Below, in pieces: positions 8,089 to 16,298 of a DNA stretch of 64,000 nucleotides. The stretch is taken from the NCBI GenBank assembly GCA_030681675.1, contig JAUXRP010000015.1, positions 186,001 to 250,000 on the forward strand, given 5' to 3'. The position numbers and the translations under genes were made by a program. The stretch is from Candidatus Planktophila sp. (GTDB taxonomy: Bacteria > Actinomycetota > Actinomycetes > Nanopelagicales > Nanopelagicaceae). Numbering within the stretch: the first letter of the stretch is position 1; every line of letters begins with the position of its first letter. The notes below the pieces were generated by a model. It did no database searches, was not told where the DNA came from, and saw nothing but the letters and a program-made list of their open reading frames with translations.

Positions 8089-8775
8089 TCAACTCTCTAA
8101 TTTGTACCCTAGTCCTCGAATTGTCTGAATCAATACTGGATTGGCAGGGTCAACTTCTAACTTCGAGCGCAAACGTTTAATGTGGACATCTAGAGTCTTG
8201 GTATCTCCAAAGTAATCTCCACCCCACACGCGATCAATTAACTGCGAACGCGTTAAAACGCGTCCAGAGTTACGCATCAGGAACTCGAGAAGCTCAAACT
8301 CCTTTAACGGAAGCGCGATAGGTATGCCATGATTAAAAGCCTGGTGGCGAGCGGTGTCCAACTTAATCGCTCCAACAGTAATTACTTCCAGATCACCATT
8401 TAAATCAGCATCTGAAATCCCGCGGCGAAGTACGGCTTTGATACGTGCTATTAACTCGCGTGAAGAGTATGGCTTAGTTACATAATCATCGGCACCAAGC
8501 TCGAGCCCAACCACCTTGTCTATTTCAGCATCTTTGGCCGTCAACATAATTATTGGCACTTGTGAGGTTGTCCGGATAGTACGGCATACGTCGACCCCTG
8601 AGATTTCAGGAATCATGAGATCAAGGAGAATTAAATCAGCGCCCTCTTTGGCGAAGGTATTGAGTGCGGCGCGTCCATCTTCGGCAACGCTGACTTCAAA
8701 GCCTTCTTTACCAAGTAGAAAAGCCAACGCCTCCGAAAACGAACTCTCATCTTCAACGATCAGTATTTTTGTCAT
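8089..8775 (-). CDS. regX3: Phosphate response regulator RegX3 (OmpR family)
   Basis: The 228-residue two-component regulator has a receiver domain (about 1-120) with acidic residues ED at 8-9, phospho-acceptor D52 in LILLDLMIPEISG, a TAK segment and K in DDYVTKPYS. It is followed by an OmpR/PhoB winged-helix domain (about 130-228, ending IQTIRGLGYKLES). It should bind PHO boxes and control phosphate uptake. It overlaps the kinase gene by four bases (ATGA), so translation is coupled. The phoU-pst genes start on the other side of the kinase gene, which fixes the assignment. Two PHO-box arrays in this window are its probable targets. Confidence 0.92.
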   Translation of the reverse strand: MTKILIVEDESSFSEALAFLLGKEGFEVSVAEDGRAALNTFAKEGADLILLDLMIPEISGVDVCRTIRTTSQVPIIMLTAKDAEIDKVVGLELGADDYVTKPYSSRELIARIKAVLRRGISDADLNGDLEVITVGAIKLDTARHQAFNHGIPIALPLKEFELLEFLMRNSGRVLTRSQLIDRVWGGDYFGDTKTLDVHIKRLRSKLEVDPANPVLIQTIRGLGYKLES

Positions 8776-9836
8776 TGTGTACCTTCTGCTTGTGAATCAT
8801 AAATTGGTAATCGAAGTGAAAAAGTGCTTCCCACATTTTCAACACTCCACAGTGTTACCTCGCCACCATGCTTAGAGGCGACATGTTTTACGATCGAAAG
8901 CCCTAACCCTGTTCCACCAGTTTGTCGTGAGCGTGCCGGATCAACTCGATAAAAACGCTCAAAGATTCGATCTTGCTCAGACTCCGAAATTCCAATTCCC
9001 TGATCAGTAACTGAAATATCAATTATTCCATTTTCAATATTTGTAGATATTGAGACTTTAGTTCCCTCAGGGGAGTAGTTAATTGCATTTTCAATCAGGT
9101 TATGAACCGCCATGATCAATTGATCTCGGTCTCCGAGAACTACTGCCGATGTAGACTCTAAATAAGTGACTGTTATACTCCGATTATCAGCAGATATTTG
9201 ACATTGATCTATTGCTTCGCGAATCAAGTACTCCACGCCAACTTCTTGAGCGAGTTGTAATGGGTCAGAGTCTTGTACGCGTGATAAGTTAATTATCTCT
9301 TGAACCAGATCTGTTAAGCGTCTAGCTTCAGACTGCATTCGTGTAGCGAATTTAGCAACTGCATCAGGGTCATCTTTGGCCCCTAAGACTGCCTCACTCA
9401 AAAGCGATAATGCTCCAATGGGGGTTTTTAACTCATGAGAAATATTTGCAACGAAGTCACGTCGCACATCGTGCACACGTTGGGCTTCACTTTCATCACT
9501 AACTAAAACTAAAACTAAGTCATCTTTTGTTAGAGGTAAAACCTTTACAGTCAATTCGTGCTTACCTTCACCAATTGGGCCGCGGGGAAAATCAATCTTT
9601 CCAACTTGTTGGCTATGAGTGCGACGAACTACACGGATAGTGGCCAATAGTTCAGAGCTCTGAATCCGCTCATCCTTGAGTACCCCAAGAAGTTCTATAC
9701 CTGGGGTGGTGAAGATTGGGATTTCGCCAGGGGCTAAAATCATTGAGTCGCCGTCGAGCAGATTAAGTGTTTCCAGAAGCATCTCTGGTAAGGCGCGCGG
9801 GTCAAAATCAACTGAGTCCCTACGCAAGAACTTCAT
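8772..9836 (-). CDS. senX3: Phosphate sensor histidine kinase SenX3, without membrane segments
   Basis: This 354-residue kinase has the H-box NISHELKTPIGAL with phospho-acceptor H134, an N-box region (NLIENAINYSPEG), and G-boxes DQGIGIS and GGTGLGLSIV. It pairs with RegX3 and sits opposite phoU. SenX3/PhoR proteins normally start with two membrane helices. Here the N-terminus (MKFLRRDSVDF onward) is polar and reads directly into a degenerate PAS-like region, so the protein should be soluble. No upstream extension is possible because an in-frame TAG lies four codons before the ATG. TAGAGT sits six bases before the start (leaderless). A PHO box lies over the expected -35 position. Confidence 0.92.
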   Translation of the reverse strand: MKFLRRDSVDFDPRALPEMLLETLNLLDGDSMILAPGEIPIFTTPGIELLGVLKDERIQSSELLATIRVVRRTHSQQVGKIDFPRGPIGEGKHELTVKVLPLTKDDLVLVLVSDESEAQRVHDVRRDFVANISHELKTPIGALSLLSEAVLGAKDDPDAVAKFATRMQSEARRLTDLVQEIINLSRVQDSDPLQLAQEVGVEYLIREAIDQCQISADNRSITVTYLESTSAVVLGDRDQLIMAVHNLIENAINYSPEGTKVSISTNIENGIIDISVTDQGIGISESEQDRIFERFYRVDPARSRQTGGTGLGLSIVKHVASKHGGEVTLWSVENVGSTFSLRLPIYDSQAEGTQ

Positions 9837-9842
9837 GCCGCA

Positions 9843-9926
9843 ACTCTATAGGCTAAAAACGCCAGTTTACCTTCCGTTCACCGAAGCGTGGCCCGCTATT
9901 CACTATCTACACATAGGTTTTGCTCT
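9843..9926. promoter_or_regulatory. Divergent senX3 / phoU promoters with PHO box
   Basis: The PHO box is GTTTACC (9865-9871), four bases, then GTTCACC (9876-9882): an 11-bp direct repeat matching the actinobacterial GTTCACC unit. Leftward -10 TAGAGT (complement of 9843-9848) ends six bases before the senX3 ATG. Rightward -10 TAGGTT (9914-9919) ends seven bases before the phoU ATG. Both transcripts look leaderless and both are within reach of the box. Confidence 0.75.
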
Positions 9927-10580
9927 ATGGCACTTATTAGATCGGTTTTCCAAGACGAACTCGACAATGTTTCCCAATCACTTGTAGATCTTACCGAAAT
10001 GGTATCAACTGCAATGTCAAAGGCAACTTCGGCAATATTGAACTGCGATTTAAAACTAGCTGAAGAAGTAATTGCAAATGATGAAAAAATAGATAATTAC
10101 CAGCATGAAATAGATTCACGAATCATTGATATTATCGCGCGCCAGCAGCCTGTTGCCTCAGATTTACGTGCACTTGTCACCGCCCTGCGTATGGGTTCGG
10201 ATTTAGAGCGAATGGGAGATCTTGCCCATCATGTTGCTAAGCTCGCAAGACTTCGCCATCCAGAATGTGCTATTCCGTCTGAGTTAATTCAGTTAGTTAC
10301 TGAAAAAGGTAAGGTTGCAGTTGCGCTTACTAATAAGACAGGCGTGGTAATTGCAACGAGAAATACTGACATGGCTCTTGAAGTTGAACGCGATGATGAC
10401 GAGATGGATGACCTTCATCGTAAACTCATTAGCTATTTGATCGAACCTAATTGGAAGCACAGTATAGAAAGCGCTATCGATTTAACTTTGTTGGGTCGGT
10501 ATTACGAACGATATGCAGATCATGCAGTATCGATCTCTCGCCGAGTGTACTTCCTTGTGACTGGAAAGTACGCCTCATAA
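9927..10580 (+). CDS. phoU: Phosphate transport regulator PhoU
   Basis: The 217-residue, two-fold repeated helical PhoU protein links the Pst transporter to the SenX3/RegX3 kinase pair and damps the regulon when phosphate is plentiful. Typical features are MALIRSVFQDELDNVSQ at the start, DLRALVTALRMGSDLERMGDLAHHVA in the first repeat and LLGRYYERYADHAVSISRRVYFLVTG in the second. A longer reading frame exists from 9888, but ATG 9927 fits the family N-terminus and has TAGGTT seven bases upstream. The stop codon TAA abuts the pstC ATG directly, so phoU heads the pst operon. Confidence 0.93.
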   Translation: MALIRSVFQDELDNVSQSLVDLTEMVSTAMSKATSAILNCDLKLAEEVIANDEKIDNYQHEIDSRIIDIIARQQPVASDLRALVTALRMGSDLERMGDLAHHVAKLARLRHPECAIPSELIQLVTEKGKVAVALTNKTGVVIATRNTDMALEVERDDDEMDDLHRKLISYLIEPNWKHSIESAIDLTLLGRYYERYADHAVSISRRVYFLVTGKYAS

Positions 10581-11564
10581 ATGTCAATTCGAGAGTTAGT
10601 CAATCCGACTCCAAGAGAGTTAACAACAAAACCCCGGCGCTCGGATCAGATTTTCCGTGGAATTGTAACTGTTGGGGGAATGGCTTCCTTAGTAATTCTT
10701 GGCTTGATTGCGCTATTTCTTTCACTCAAAGGAATTCACATTCTCCGTGAGGAGAAATTTAATTTCATCACTAGCTCTAAGTGGGAAGTCATCACTGATG
10801 ACACGGGTTCCATTGCAGAGTCCTCATTTGGGATTGGTGCGATGTTGGTTGGTACATTCCTTTGTGCACTCATTGCAATAATCGTTGGCGTCCCAATTGC
10901 AGTATTGAGTGCGCTCTACCTTACTTTTTATGCAAAAGGGGCTGCCAAGAAAATTCTGGTCTCACTTATCGACCTGATGGCTGCCTTCCCATCCTTGCTA
11001 TATGGCTTTTGGGGCTTTTTTATCTTTATGTCAAGTGCTGAATATTGGGCAAAACTTTTAAATAAATACTTTGATTTCATACCTTTTTTCAAAGTGCCGG
11101 CACCAATCTTTGAGCGGTCACCCTTTATTGCAGGCTTAGTTCTGGCAATCATGATCATTCCAATCGTGACATCGATATCACGAGAGATTTTTGATCAAAC
11201 ACCTCTTGATCGGATTCAGGCGGCATACGCACTCGGTGCATCAAAATTGGCGATGATTCGTGCAGTTGTGATTCCTTATGGTCGGGGTGGAGTTATCGGT
11301 GGTGCGATGCTTGGTCTGGGTCGAGCGATGGGTGAGACTGTGGCTGTATATACAGTCCTCAATGTTGTCTATCAAATCAACTGGCAGGTGCTCTTTGGCG
11401 CTGGAGGAAATGTAGCTTCACTTATCTTGCTTAAATTTGGTGAGGCCGGTCCATATGAGGTAGACGCTCTCATGGCGGCCGGACTGATTCTCTTTGTTCT
11501 CACATTATTTGTTAATGCCTCCGCGGACCTGTTGATAACCCGTTTTGGAGGTAAGGGACGATGA
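10581..11564 (+). CDS. pstC: Phosphate ABC transporter permease PstC
   Basis: The 327-residue membrane permease of the high-affinity phosphate importer has a first helix around residues 30-55, a periplasmic segment, then five more helices. The coupling loop IQAAYALGASKLAMIRAVVIPYG and the helix GGAMLGLGRAMGETVAV are the PstC signatures. The start ATG immediately follows the phoU stop and the 3' end overlaps pstA by four bases (ATGA), so the operon is translationally coupled. Confidence 0.94.
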   Translation: MSIRELVNPTPRELTTKPRRSDQIFRGIVTVGGMASLVILGLIALFLSLKGIHILREEKFNFITSSKWEVITDDTGSIAESSFGIGAMLVGTFLCALIAIIVGVPIAVLSALYLTFYAKGAAKKILVSLIDLMAAFPSLLYGFWGFFIFMSSAEYWAKLLNKYFDFIPFFKVPAPIFERSPFIAGLVLAIMIIPIVTSISREIFDQTPLDRIQAAYALGASKLAMIRAVVIPYGRGGVIGGAMLGLGRAMGETVAVYTVLNVVYQINWQVLFGAGGNVASLILLKFGEAGPYEVDALMAAGLILFVLTLFVNASADLLITRFGGKGR

Positions 11565-12610
11565 GTGTAAATGTTGAACCCCAACCACAAAAACCTTGGG
11601 AAACAACCAACAAACAACGTGCTTCTACCGCATCGCTTCTTGCTATTGCTGCGGCGTTGAGTTGGTTACTAATTGCTGTAACGGGTTTAAACGGAAAGGC
11701 GGGATATTTTTCTGCATTTTTCGTCACTGCAGCCACACTAGTTTTTATTCAGCAACTGAGATTACGCAATTTAGCAGCGGCGAAAGACTCACTACTTAGC
11801 AGTTTTGCACTCCTCGGTATGGTGATTACCGTAATTCCAATTGTGAGTATCGTCGCGACAGTCATCGTGAAAGGTTACAAAGGAATTCACTTCGGTCTAT
11901 TTTTTAATGATATGTCTTTGAACTCAGTTAACGATCCAATAAATCAAGGTGGATTGCTTCACGCTTTGGTTGGAACAATCATTATGGTCGGCGGTGCTCT
12001 AATAATTAGTTTCCCAATTGGAGTCTTAACCGCATTGTATTTAACTGAAATCCAAGGCAAGTTATCTAAGCCGATTAAGTTTTTAGTTCAAGCAATGAGT
12101 GGAGTTCCCTCCATTGTGGCAGGGTTATTTATTCTCTCGAGTCTTGTATATCCGGTAACAAAATCTCTCTCTGGATTGATGGGCTCATTTGCGCTGTCGA
12201 TTTTAATGATTCCAACAATTGCGCGCACCGCAGAAGAGATGCTGCGTTTGATTCCCCATGAACTTCGTGAGGCAGGTGTAGCACTTGGCGGAACTCAGTG
12301 GCGAACAGTTGCAGGAGTTGTGCTGCCTGCTGCAAAAAGTGGGCTAGTAACGGCAGTTATTTTGGGCATGGCGAGAATTATTGGTGAGACTGCGCCTCTT
12401 CTCCTGGTCTCTGGTGGTGGAGACTCACTTAACTTGAATCCGACCTCCGGAGCAATGGGATCTCTTCCATATTACATCTGGAAGGCATTTCTAACTGGTG
12501 GCACCGACGAGGCCTTCGCTCGAGCATGGGGAGGACTTTTAGTTCTCCTTGCCTTCATCTTTATTTTATTTGGCTCAGCGCGCTTAATAAGTGGAAGAAA
12601 GGTTATGTGA
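11561..12610 (+). CDS. pstA: Phosphate ABC transporter permease PstA
   Basis: The 349-residue second permease of the Pst importer is clear from the coupling loop [24 protein letters not shown] and the following helix [19 protein letters not shown]. The sequence has extra N-terminal hydrophobic segments (residues about 28-100) before the core PstA permease domain, as in other actinobacterial PstA proteins. It overlaps pstC by four bases. Its stop lies one base before the ATG chosen for pstB. Confidence 0.94.
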   Translation: MSVNVEPQPQKPWETTNKQRASTASLLAIAAALSWLLIAVTGLNGKAGYFSAFFVTAATLVFIQQLRLRNLAAAKDSLLSSFALLGMVITVIPIVSIVATVIVKGYKGIHFGLFFNDMSLNSVNDPINQGGLLHALVGTIIMVGGALIISFPIGVLTALYLTEIQGKLSKPIKFLVQAMSGVPSIVAGLFILSSLVYPVTKSLSGLMGSFALSILMIPTIARTAEEMLRLIPHELREAGVALGGTQWRTVAGVVLPAAKSGLVTAVILGMARIIGETAPLLLVSGGGDSLNLNPTSGAMGSLPYYIWKAFLTGGTDEAFARAWGGLLVLLAFIFILFGSARLISGRKVM

Positions 12611-12611
12611 C

Positions 12612-13529
12612 ATGGGTATTGAGAGTACTGATGAGAATGCAATTCAAGAGGAACACAACAATGACAAGGCAGTGGAGAAAAATATGCAAACTCAAGTAAC
12701 TCCCAGCTCCCTTGCAACGGTTGCTGGAAATCGTGAAGCGAGAATTCCAGGCAGTGAAATGCTTGGAATAGGGCTTGAGACCCGGGGAGTACATGCCTGG
12801 TTTGGGAAAAAGCACGTTCTAGCAGATGTATCTCTAGATTTTGCCGCTGGAACTGTCACTGCATTAATTGGACCTTCAGGCTGTGGAAAATCAACTTTTT
12901 TACGGACTCTCAATCGAATGCACGAGTTTATTCCGACAGCCGCCCTTGCAGGACAGGTATTACTTGATGGTCGAGATATTTATGCACCTGGCACCGATGT
13001 GACGAAGATTCGCCTTAACGTTGGAATGGTTTTCCAGAAGCCCAATCCATTTCCATCAATGACAATTGGTCAAAACGTTTTATCAGGCCTCAAACTTGCC
13101 CAGATAAAGCGAAGCAACACAGATGATTTGATGGAGTCTTGTTTGGAGCGGGCAGGATTGTGGAGTGAGGTTAAGGATCGACTCCACGAGCATGGCGGAT
13201 CTCTCTCAGGCGGTCAACAGCAACGCTTATGTATTGCTCGTTCACTGGCAGTTGAACCACAAGTTCTATTGATGGATGAGCCTTGCTCGGCTCTTGATCC
13301 AGGATCTACTTTTAGAATCGAGCAGACGATTTCTGAACTAGCAAAAACGATGACGATTATCATCGTAACCCACAACATGCAACAAGCCGCCCGAGTCTCT
13401 GACTACACAGCATTCTTCCTCTCAGATGGCGGCCCGGGGGTCATGGTTGAAGTGGCACCGACCAGCAAAATTTTCTCGGCACCTGTTGATAAACGTACTG
13501 AGGACTATGTCACTGGTCGTTTTGGTTAA
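12612..13529 (+). CDS. pstB: Phosphate ABC transporter ATPase PstB
   Basis: The 305-residue ATPase of the Pst importer has Walker A GPSGCGKS at 87-94, the PstB-typical NRMHEFIP, Q-loop [13 protein letters not shown], signature [15 protein letters not shown], Walker [14 protein letters not shown] and the H-loop [20 protein letters not shown] 12612 is preferred because AGAAAGG sits upstream within the pstA end. The ORF also opens seven codons earlier. Residues 1-55 form a polar, poorly conserved extension rich in Glu/Asn that ordinary PstB proteins (about 255 residues) lack. A later start at the internal Met near residue 25 is possible. Confidence 0.93.
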   Translation: MGIESTDENAIQEEHNNDKAVEKNMQTQVTPSSLATVAGNREARIPGSEMLGIGLETRGVHAWFGKKHVLADVSLDFAAGTVTALIGPSGCGKSTFLRTLNRMHEFIPTAALAGQVLLDGRDIYAPGTDVTKIRLNVGMVFQKPNPFPSMTIGQNVLSGLKLAQIKRSNTDDLMESCLERAGLWSEVKDRLHEHGGSLSGGQQQRLCIARSLAVEPQVLLMDEPCSALDPGSTFRIEQTISELAKTMTIIIVTHNMQQAARVSDYTAFFLSDGGPGVMVEVAPTSKIFSAPVDKRTEDYVTGRFG

Positions 13530-13537
13530 CTCTAATT

Positions 13538-13588
13538 GTTCACTTAAGGCATACTCAGATTTAACCTGCTTCTCACTCTTTGGTCACC
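13538..13588 (+). promoter_or_regulatory. Five-unit PHO box upstream of pstS
   Basis: Heptamers start every 11 bp: GTTCACT (13538), GCATACT (13549), TTTAACC (13560), TCTCACT (13571), GGTCACC (13582). They match the GTTCACC direct-repeat unit of actinobacterial PHO boxes with decreasing fidelity in the middle. A possible -10 TATAGA follows at 13604-13609. Confidence 0.75.
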
Positions 13589-13643
13589 AGCGCTCAATAC
13601 CTTTATAGAGGTAAATGATCTACCCTCCAACGAAAGGTTCACT

Positions 13644-14792
13644 ATGAAGTTTTCTACAAAAGCAAAAGCGTTTGCTCTTGCCGCTTTAATTGCAGTCGCA
13701 ACTGCTCAGCCTGCACATGCAATTGATCTAACTGGATCCGGTGCATCATTTGTGGATCCGCTTTTGCAAGCATGTAAGGCAGATTTTGCCAAGGCAACTG
13801 GCCATTCATATGTTTACTCATCAACTGGTTCGGGCACTGGTAAGAAAAATGCAGACTCTAAAATAGGAGATTTTTGGTTTTCTGACTCAGCTCACACTGC
13901 ATCAACAAAGCGTTCAACAGTCTTCCATGCGCCTATCATCGCTGCACCTATTGCAGTACTGGTTAATCTTCCAAGAAAGAAAGATATCTATTTGAGTTCT
14001 ACAACAGTTGCAAAGATTTTTGCGGGTGAAATTACAAAGTGGAATGATCAAGAAATTGCTGCCGATAATAACCGTTCCGTTACAACTACTATTTATCGCA
14101 AAGACTCAACTGGAAACGTCAAAAAAGACAGCAAAGGAAATCCAATAGTTCTCCGAACTGGTAAAAAGACTATTTATTACACACTTCCTAACAAGCCAAT
14201 CAAGGTGGTCTTTCGTGCCGATGGCTCTGGAACTTCAAATAACTTCACGACTTGGTTAAATGGTGTGGCACCTACTGTTTGGACTAAAAAGGGTAATGAT
14301 GCGTTTACCACTGCATTCCCTGGCGACATTAATGCTCCTTCAAATATCGGTCGAATAGTCGGGGCAAATGCTTCTCAGGGTATTGCAACTCTCGCAGCAA
14401 AGACACCTTATTCAATAACCTATGCAGAGAAGAACTGGGGCGATGCTTATGGTCTTCGAGCAGCATATGTAAGTAACTCAACAGGTCAGTTCGTTTTCCC
14501 AGATTCTGCCGCTGTCTCTGCATTTTTAGGTGAAGCCAATCAAGATGAAAACGGAATCGTTACATACGATTACTCAACCAAGGTTGCTGGCGCATACACA
14601 CTAGGAATCGTTTCCTATATGTTAATTGAAACCTCTTATGCAGATAAAGCAAGAGGGGCGGCAGTTAAGGAGTTGGCTGAATTTATTCTTTCTCCTGCAT
14701 GTTCAGCTAGTGATCCAAAGCTTGGCTATGTTGTTATCCAAGGTACTTTCCTTGCTAAGGCGAAGTCACTCATTGCAAAGATGAATAAGTAA
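13644..14792 (+). CDS. pstS: Phosphate-binding protein PstS
   Basis: The 382-residue secreted phosphate receptor has a signal peptide (MKFSTKAKAF, hydrophobic core, cleavage near AHA at about 27). It is followed by the PstS opening LTGSGASFVDPLLQACKADF and the phosphate-contact segments SGTGKKN and RADGSGTSNNFTTWL. It is placed last in the pst block after its own promoter region, with an array of five PHO-box units, and has a GAAAGG ribosome site before the ATG. A Lys/Asp-rich insert around residues 145-180 (IYRKDSTGNVKKDSKG) is not part of the usual PstS core. In Gram-positive bacteria PstS is usually a lipoprotein, but no lipobox cysteine is visible here. Confidence 0.93.
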   Translation: MKFSTKAKAFALAALIAVATAQPAHAIDLTGSGASFVDPLLQACKADFAKATGHSYVYSSTGSGTGKKNADSKIGDFWFSDSAHTASTKRSTVFHAPIIAAPIAVLVNLPRKKDIYLSSTTVAKIFAGEITKWNDQEIAADNNRSVTTTIYRKDSTGNVKKDSKGNPIVLRTGKKTIYYTLPNKPIKVVFRADGSGTSNNFTTWLNGVAPTVWTKKGNDAFTTAFPGDINAPSNIGRIVGANASQGIATLAAKTPYSITYAEKNWGDAYGLRAAYVSNSTGQFVFPDSAAVSAFLGEANQDENGIVTYDYSTKVAGAYTLGIVSYMLIETSYADKARGAAVKELAEFILSPACSASDPKLGYVVIQGTFLAKAKSLIAKMNK

Positions 14793-14825
14793 GAGGTTTA
14801 CACTCTTTAACTTTCGAGGGTTGAT

Positions 14826-14865
14826 AATGAAAGGGCGGCCGCAGCGATGCGGCCGCCCTTTCATT
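14826..14865. terminator. Bidirectional terminator between pstS and the beta-CASP gene
   Basis: A perfect 17-bp inverted repeat (arms 14826-14842 and 14849-14865, core GGGCGGCCGC) surrounds the six-base loop AGCGAT between convergent genes. Outer A/T bases give short U runs in both directions. Confidence 0.9.
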
Positions 14866-14867
14866 GA

Positions 14868-16256
14868 CTAGACTGTAAAAACCTGTGAGCTTTTGGGAAT
14901 TGTTGCCTTCCACCCAAGTTCTTTTTCTATCCGCGACTTCATTGTCGCCTGCGAATCCGCCTCACCGTGGACTATAAAAGTATTAGTAGGTTTGGAAATC
15001 TGACCCAACCATAAGATTAGTTCGTCAGAATCGGCATGGACTGAAAAACTCTCAACTTTACAGATGTGGGCATTGACTGGAATCCATCCACCATGAATCT
15101 TGACCGCTTTTTGACCATCCTCTAATTGGCGTCCCCGTGTTCCTGAAGCTTGAAATCCAACTAAAATGACGGTGTTCTTTTCATCTGGCAAAAGATTTTT
15201 AAGATGGTGAACTACACGACCGCCAGATGACATGCCACTTGCGGCAATCAAAACTCCTATTCCCTCTTGATCTTTGAGGGATTTAGAATCCTCGGTAGTG
15301 GCTAACTGTTTTAGCGCACCTGCATCAAATGGATCTTGGTTGCTCCATTGTTGGCTAACACCTGGACGAATCTCTTGGGAATTTTCAGCAATTGCCCGCC
15401 TGTAAAGCTCGAGTGCAGCGATTGCCATTGGTGAATCAACATATATAGGAAGTGATGGAATTTTTTTCTCTTCAATAAGTGCACGAAGGGCCATTAAAAT
15501 TACTTCGGTGCGATCAACGGCAAAGGCAGGGATCAGAATCTTGCCACCGCGTTTTATGCCGGCATTAATCTCATTGGCAAAACTTTCGGCCGTTGTATCG
15601 TGCACTCGATCTCCATACGTTGACTCGGTTACAACCGCGTCGATTCCAGAAGCAGGAGGTTTATCTGGAACAGAGAGAATCGGATGGTTGTCGCGTCCAA
15701 GATCACTTGTGAAGAGGATGGTTTTATCCCCGACTTTCAGAACGATAAAACTAGAGCCGAGAATATGTCCTGACGGGAAAAATGTAACCGTCACATCTTG
15801 AGTAATTTGCACCGAGATTCTAAATTGGTGTTCGCTGAAAAGCTTAAGTGTCGCTTCTACATCTTGGCTACCATATAGCGGTTTTGGATCGAGATATTCG
15901 GAGTATTTTTTTTCAGCAGCAAATTTTGCATCTAACTCCTGAAGATGGGCAGAATCTCGTAAAATTATTGTTGCAAGCTCATTGGTGTAATGTGTCGAGT
16001 GGATTGGATTTCTATACCCTTGTCGCACTAATAAAGGTAGATAGCCACAGTGATCTAAGTGCGCATGAGTGAGCACAACTGCATCGATCGTTTTCACATC
16101 AACTGGAAATGCCTCCCAGTTTTTCTTTCTGATCTCTTTAGTTCCCTGAAACATTCCACAGTCCACAAGTATTTTACTTAACGACGTAGTAACTAAGAAG
16201 CGACTACCTGTGACTGTTTCAGTGGCTCCTAAAAATGTGATTGTTACATCACTCAT
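14868..16256 (-). CDS. Metallo-beta-lactamase/beta-CASP RNA-processing nuclease
   Basis: The 462-residue protein has the MBL zinc motif HAHLDHCG (HxHxDH at 64-69), later metal residues in FFPSGHILGSSF and FTSDLGRD, a beta-CASP region with IPAFAVDRTEVIL, and C-terminal VHGEADS. This is the bacterial YsiA/TTHA0252-like family described as exonuclease of the beta-lactamase fold in RNA processing. It is distinct from RNase J, being shorter and lacking its C-terminal domain. TAGGCT lies seven bases before the ATG on the reverse strand, so the transcript is probably leaderless. It is divergent from the P-type ATPase gene with only 42 bases between starts. Confidence 0.87.
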   Translation of the reverse strand: MSDVTITFLGATETVTGSRFLVTTSLSKILVDCGMFQGTKEIRKKNWEAFPVDVKTIDAVVLTHAHLDHCGYLPLLVRQGYRNPIHSTHYTNELATIILRDSAHLQELDAKFAAEKKYSEYLDPKPLYGSQDVEATLKLFSEHQFRISVQITQDVTVTFFPSGHILGSSFIVLKVGDKTILFTSDLGRDNHPILSVPDKPPASGIDAVVTESTYGDRVHDTTAESFANEINAGIKRGGKILIPAFAVDRTEVILMALRALIEEKKIPSLPIYVDSPMAIAALELYRRAIAENSQEIRPGVSQQWSNQDPFDAGALKQLATTEDSKSLKDQEGIGVLIAASGMSSGGRVVHHLKNLLPDEKNTVILVGFQASGTRGRQLEDGQKAVKIHGGWIPVNAHICKVESFSVHADSDELILWLGQISKPTNTFIVHGEADSQATMKSRIEKELGWKATIPKSSQVFTV

Positions 16257-16263
16257 GGTTTTA

Positions 16264-16292
16264 AGCCTATCCCTTGACCTAGGAAGTAGTCT
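16264..16292. promoter_or_regulatory. Divergent leaderless promoters, beta-CASP / P-type ATPase
   Basis: Reverse -10 TAGGCT (complement of 16264-16269) ends seven bases before ATG 16256. Forward -10 TAGTCT (16287-16292) ends six bases before ATG 16299. Confidence 0.55.
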
Positions 16293-16298
16293 GTAGTT

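Noticed and set aside
9837-9926. Membrane-helix-encoding upstream extension of senX3
   Set aside because: An in-frame TAG lies four codons before the ATG, so translation cannot start further upstream.
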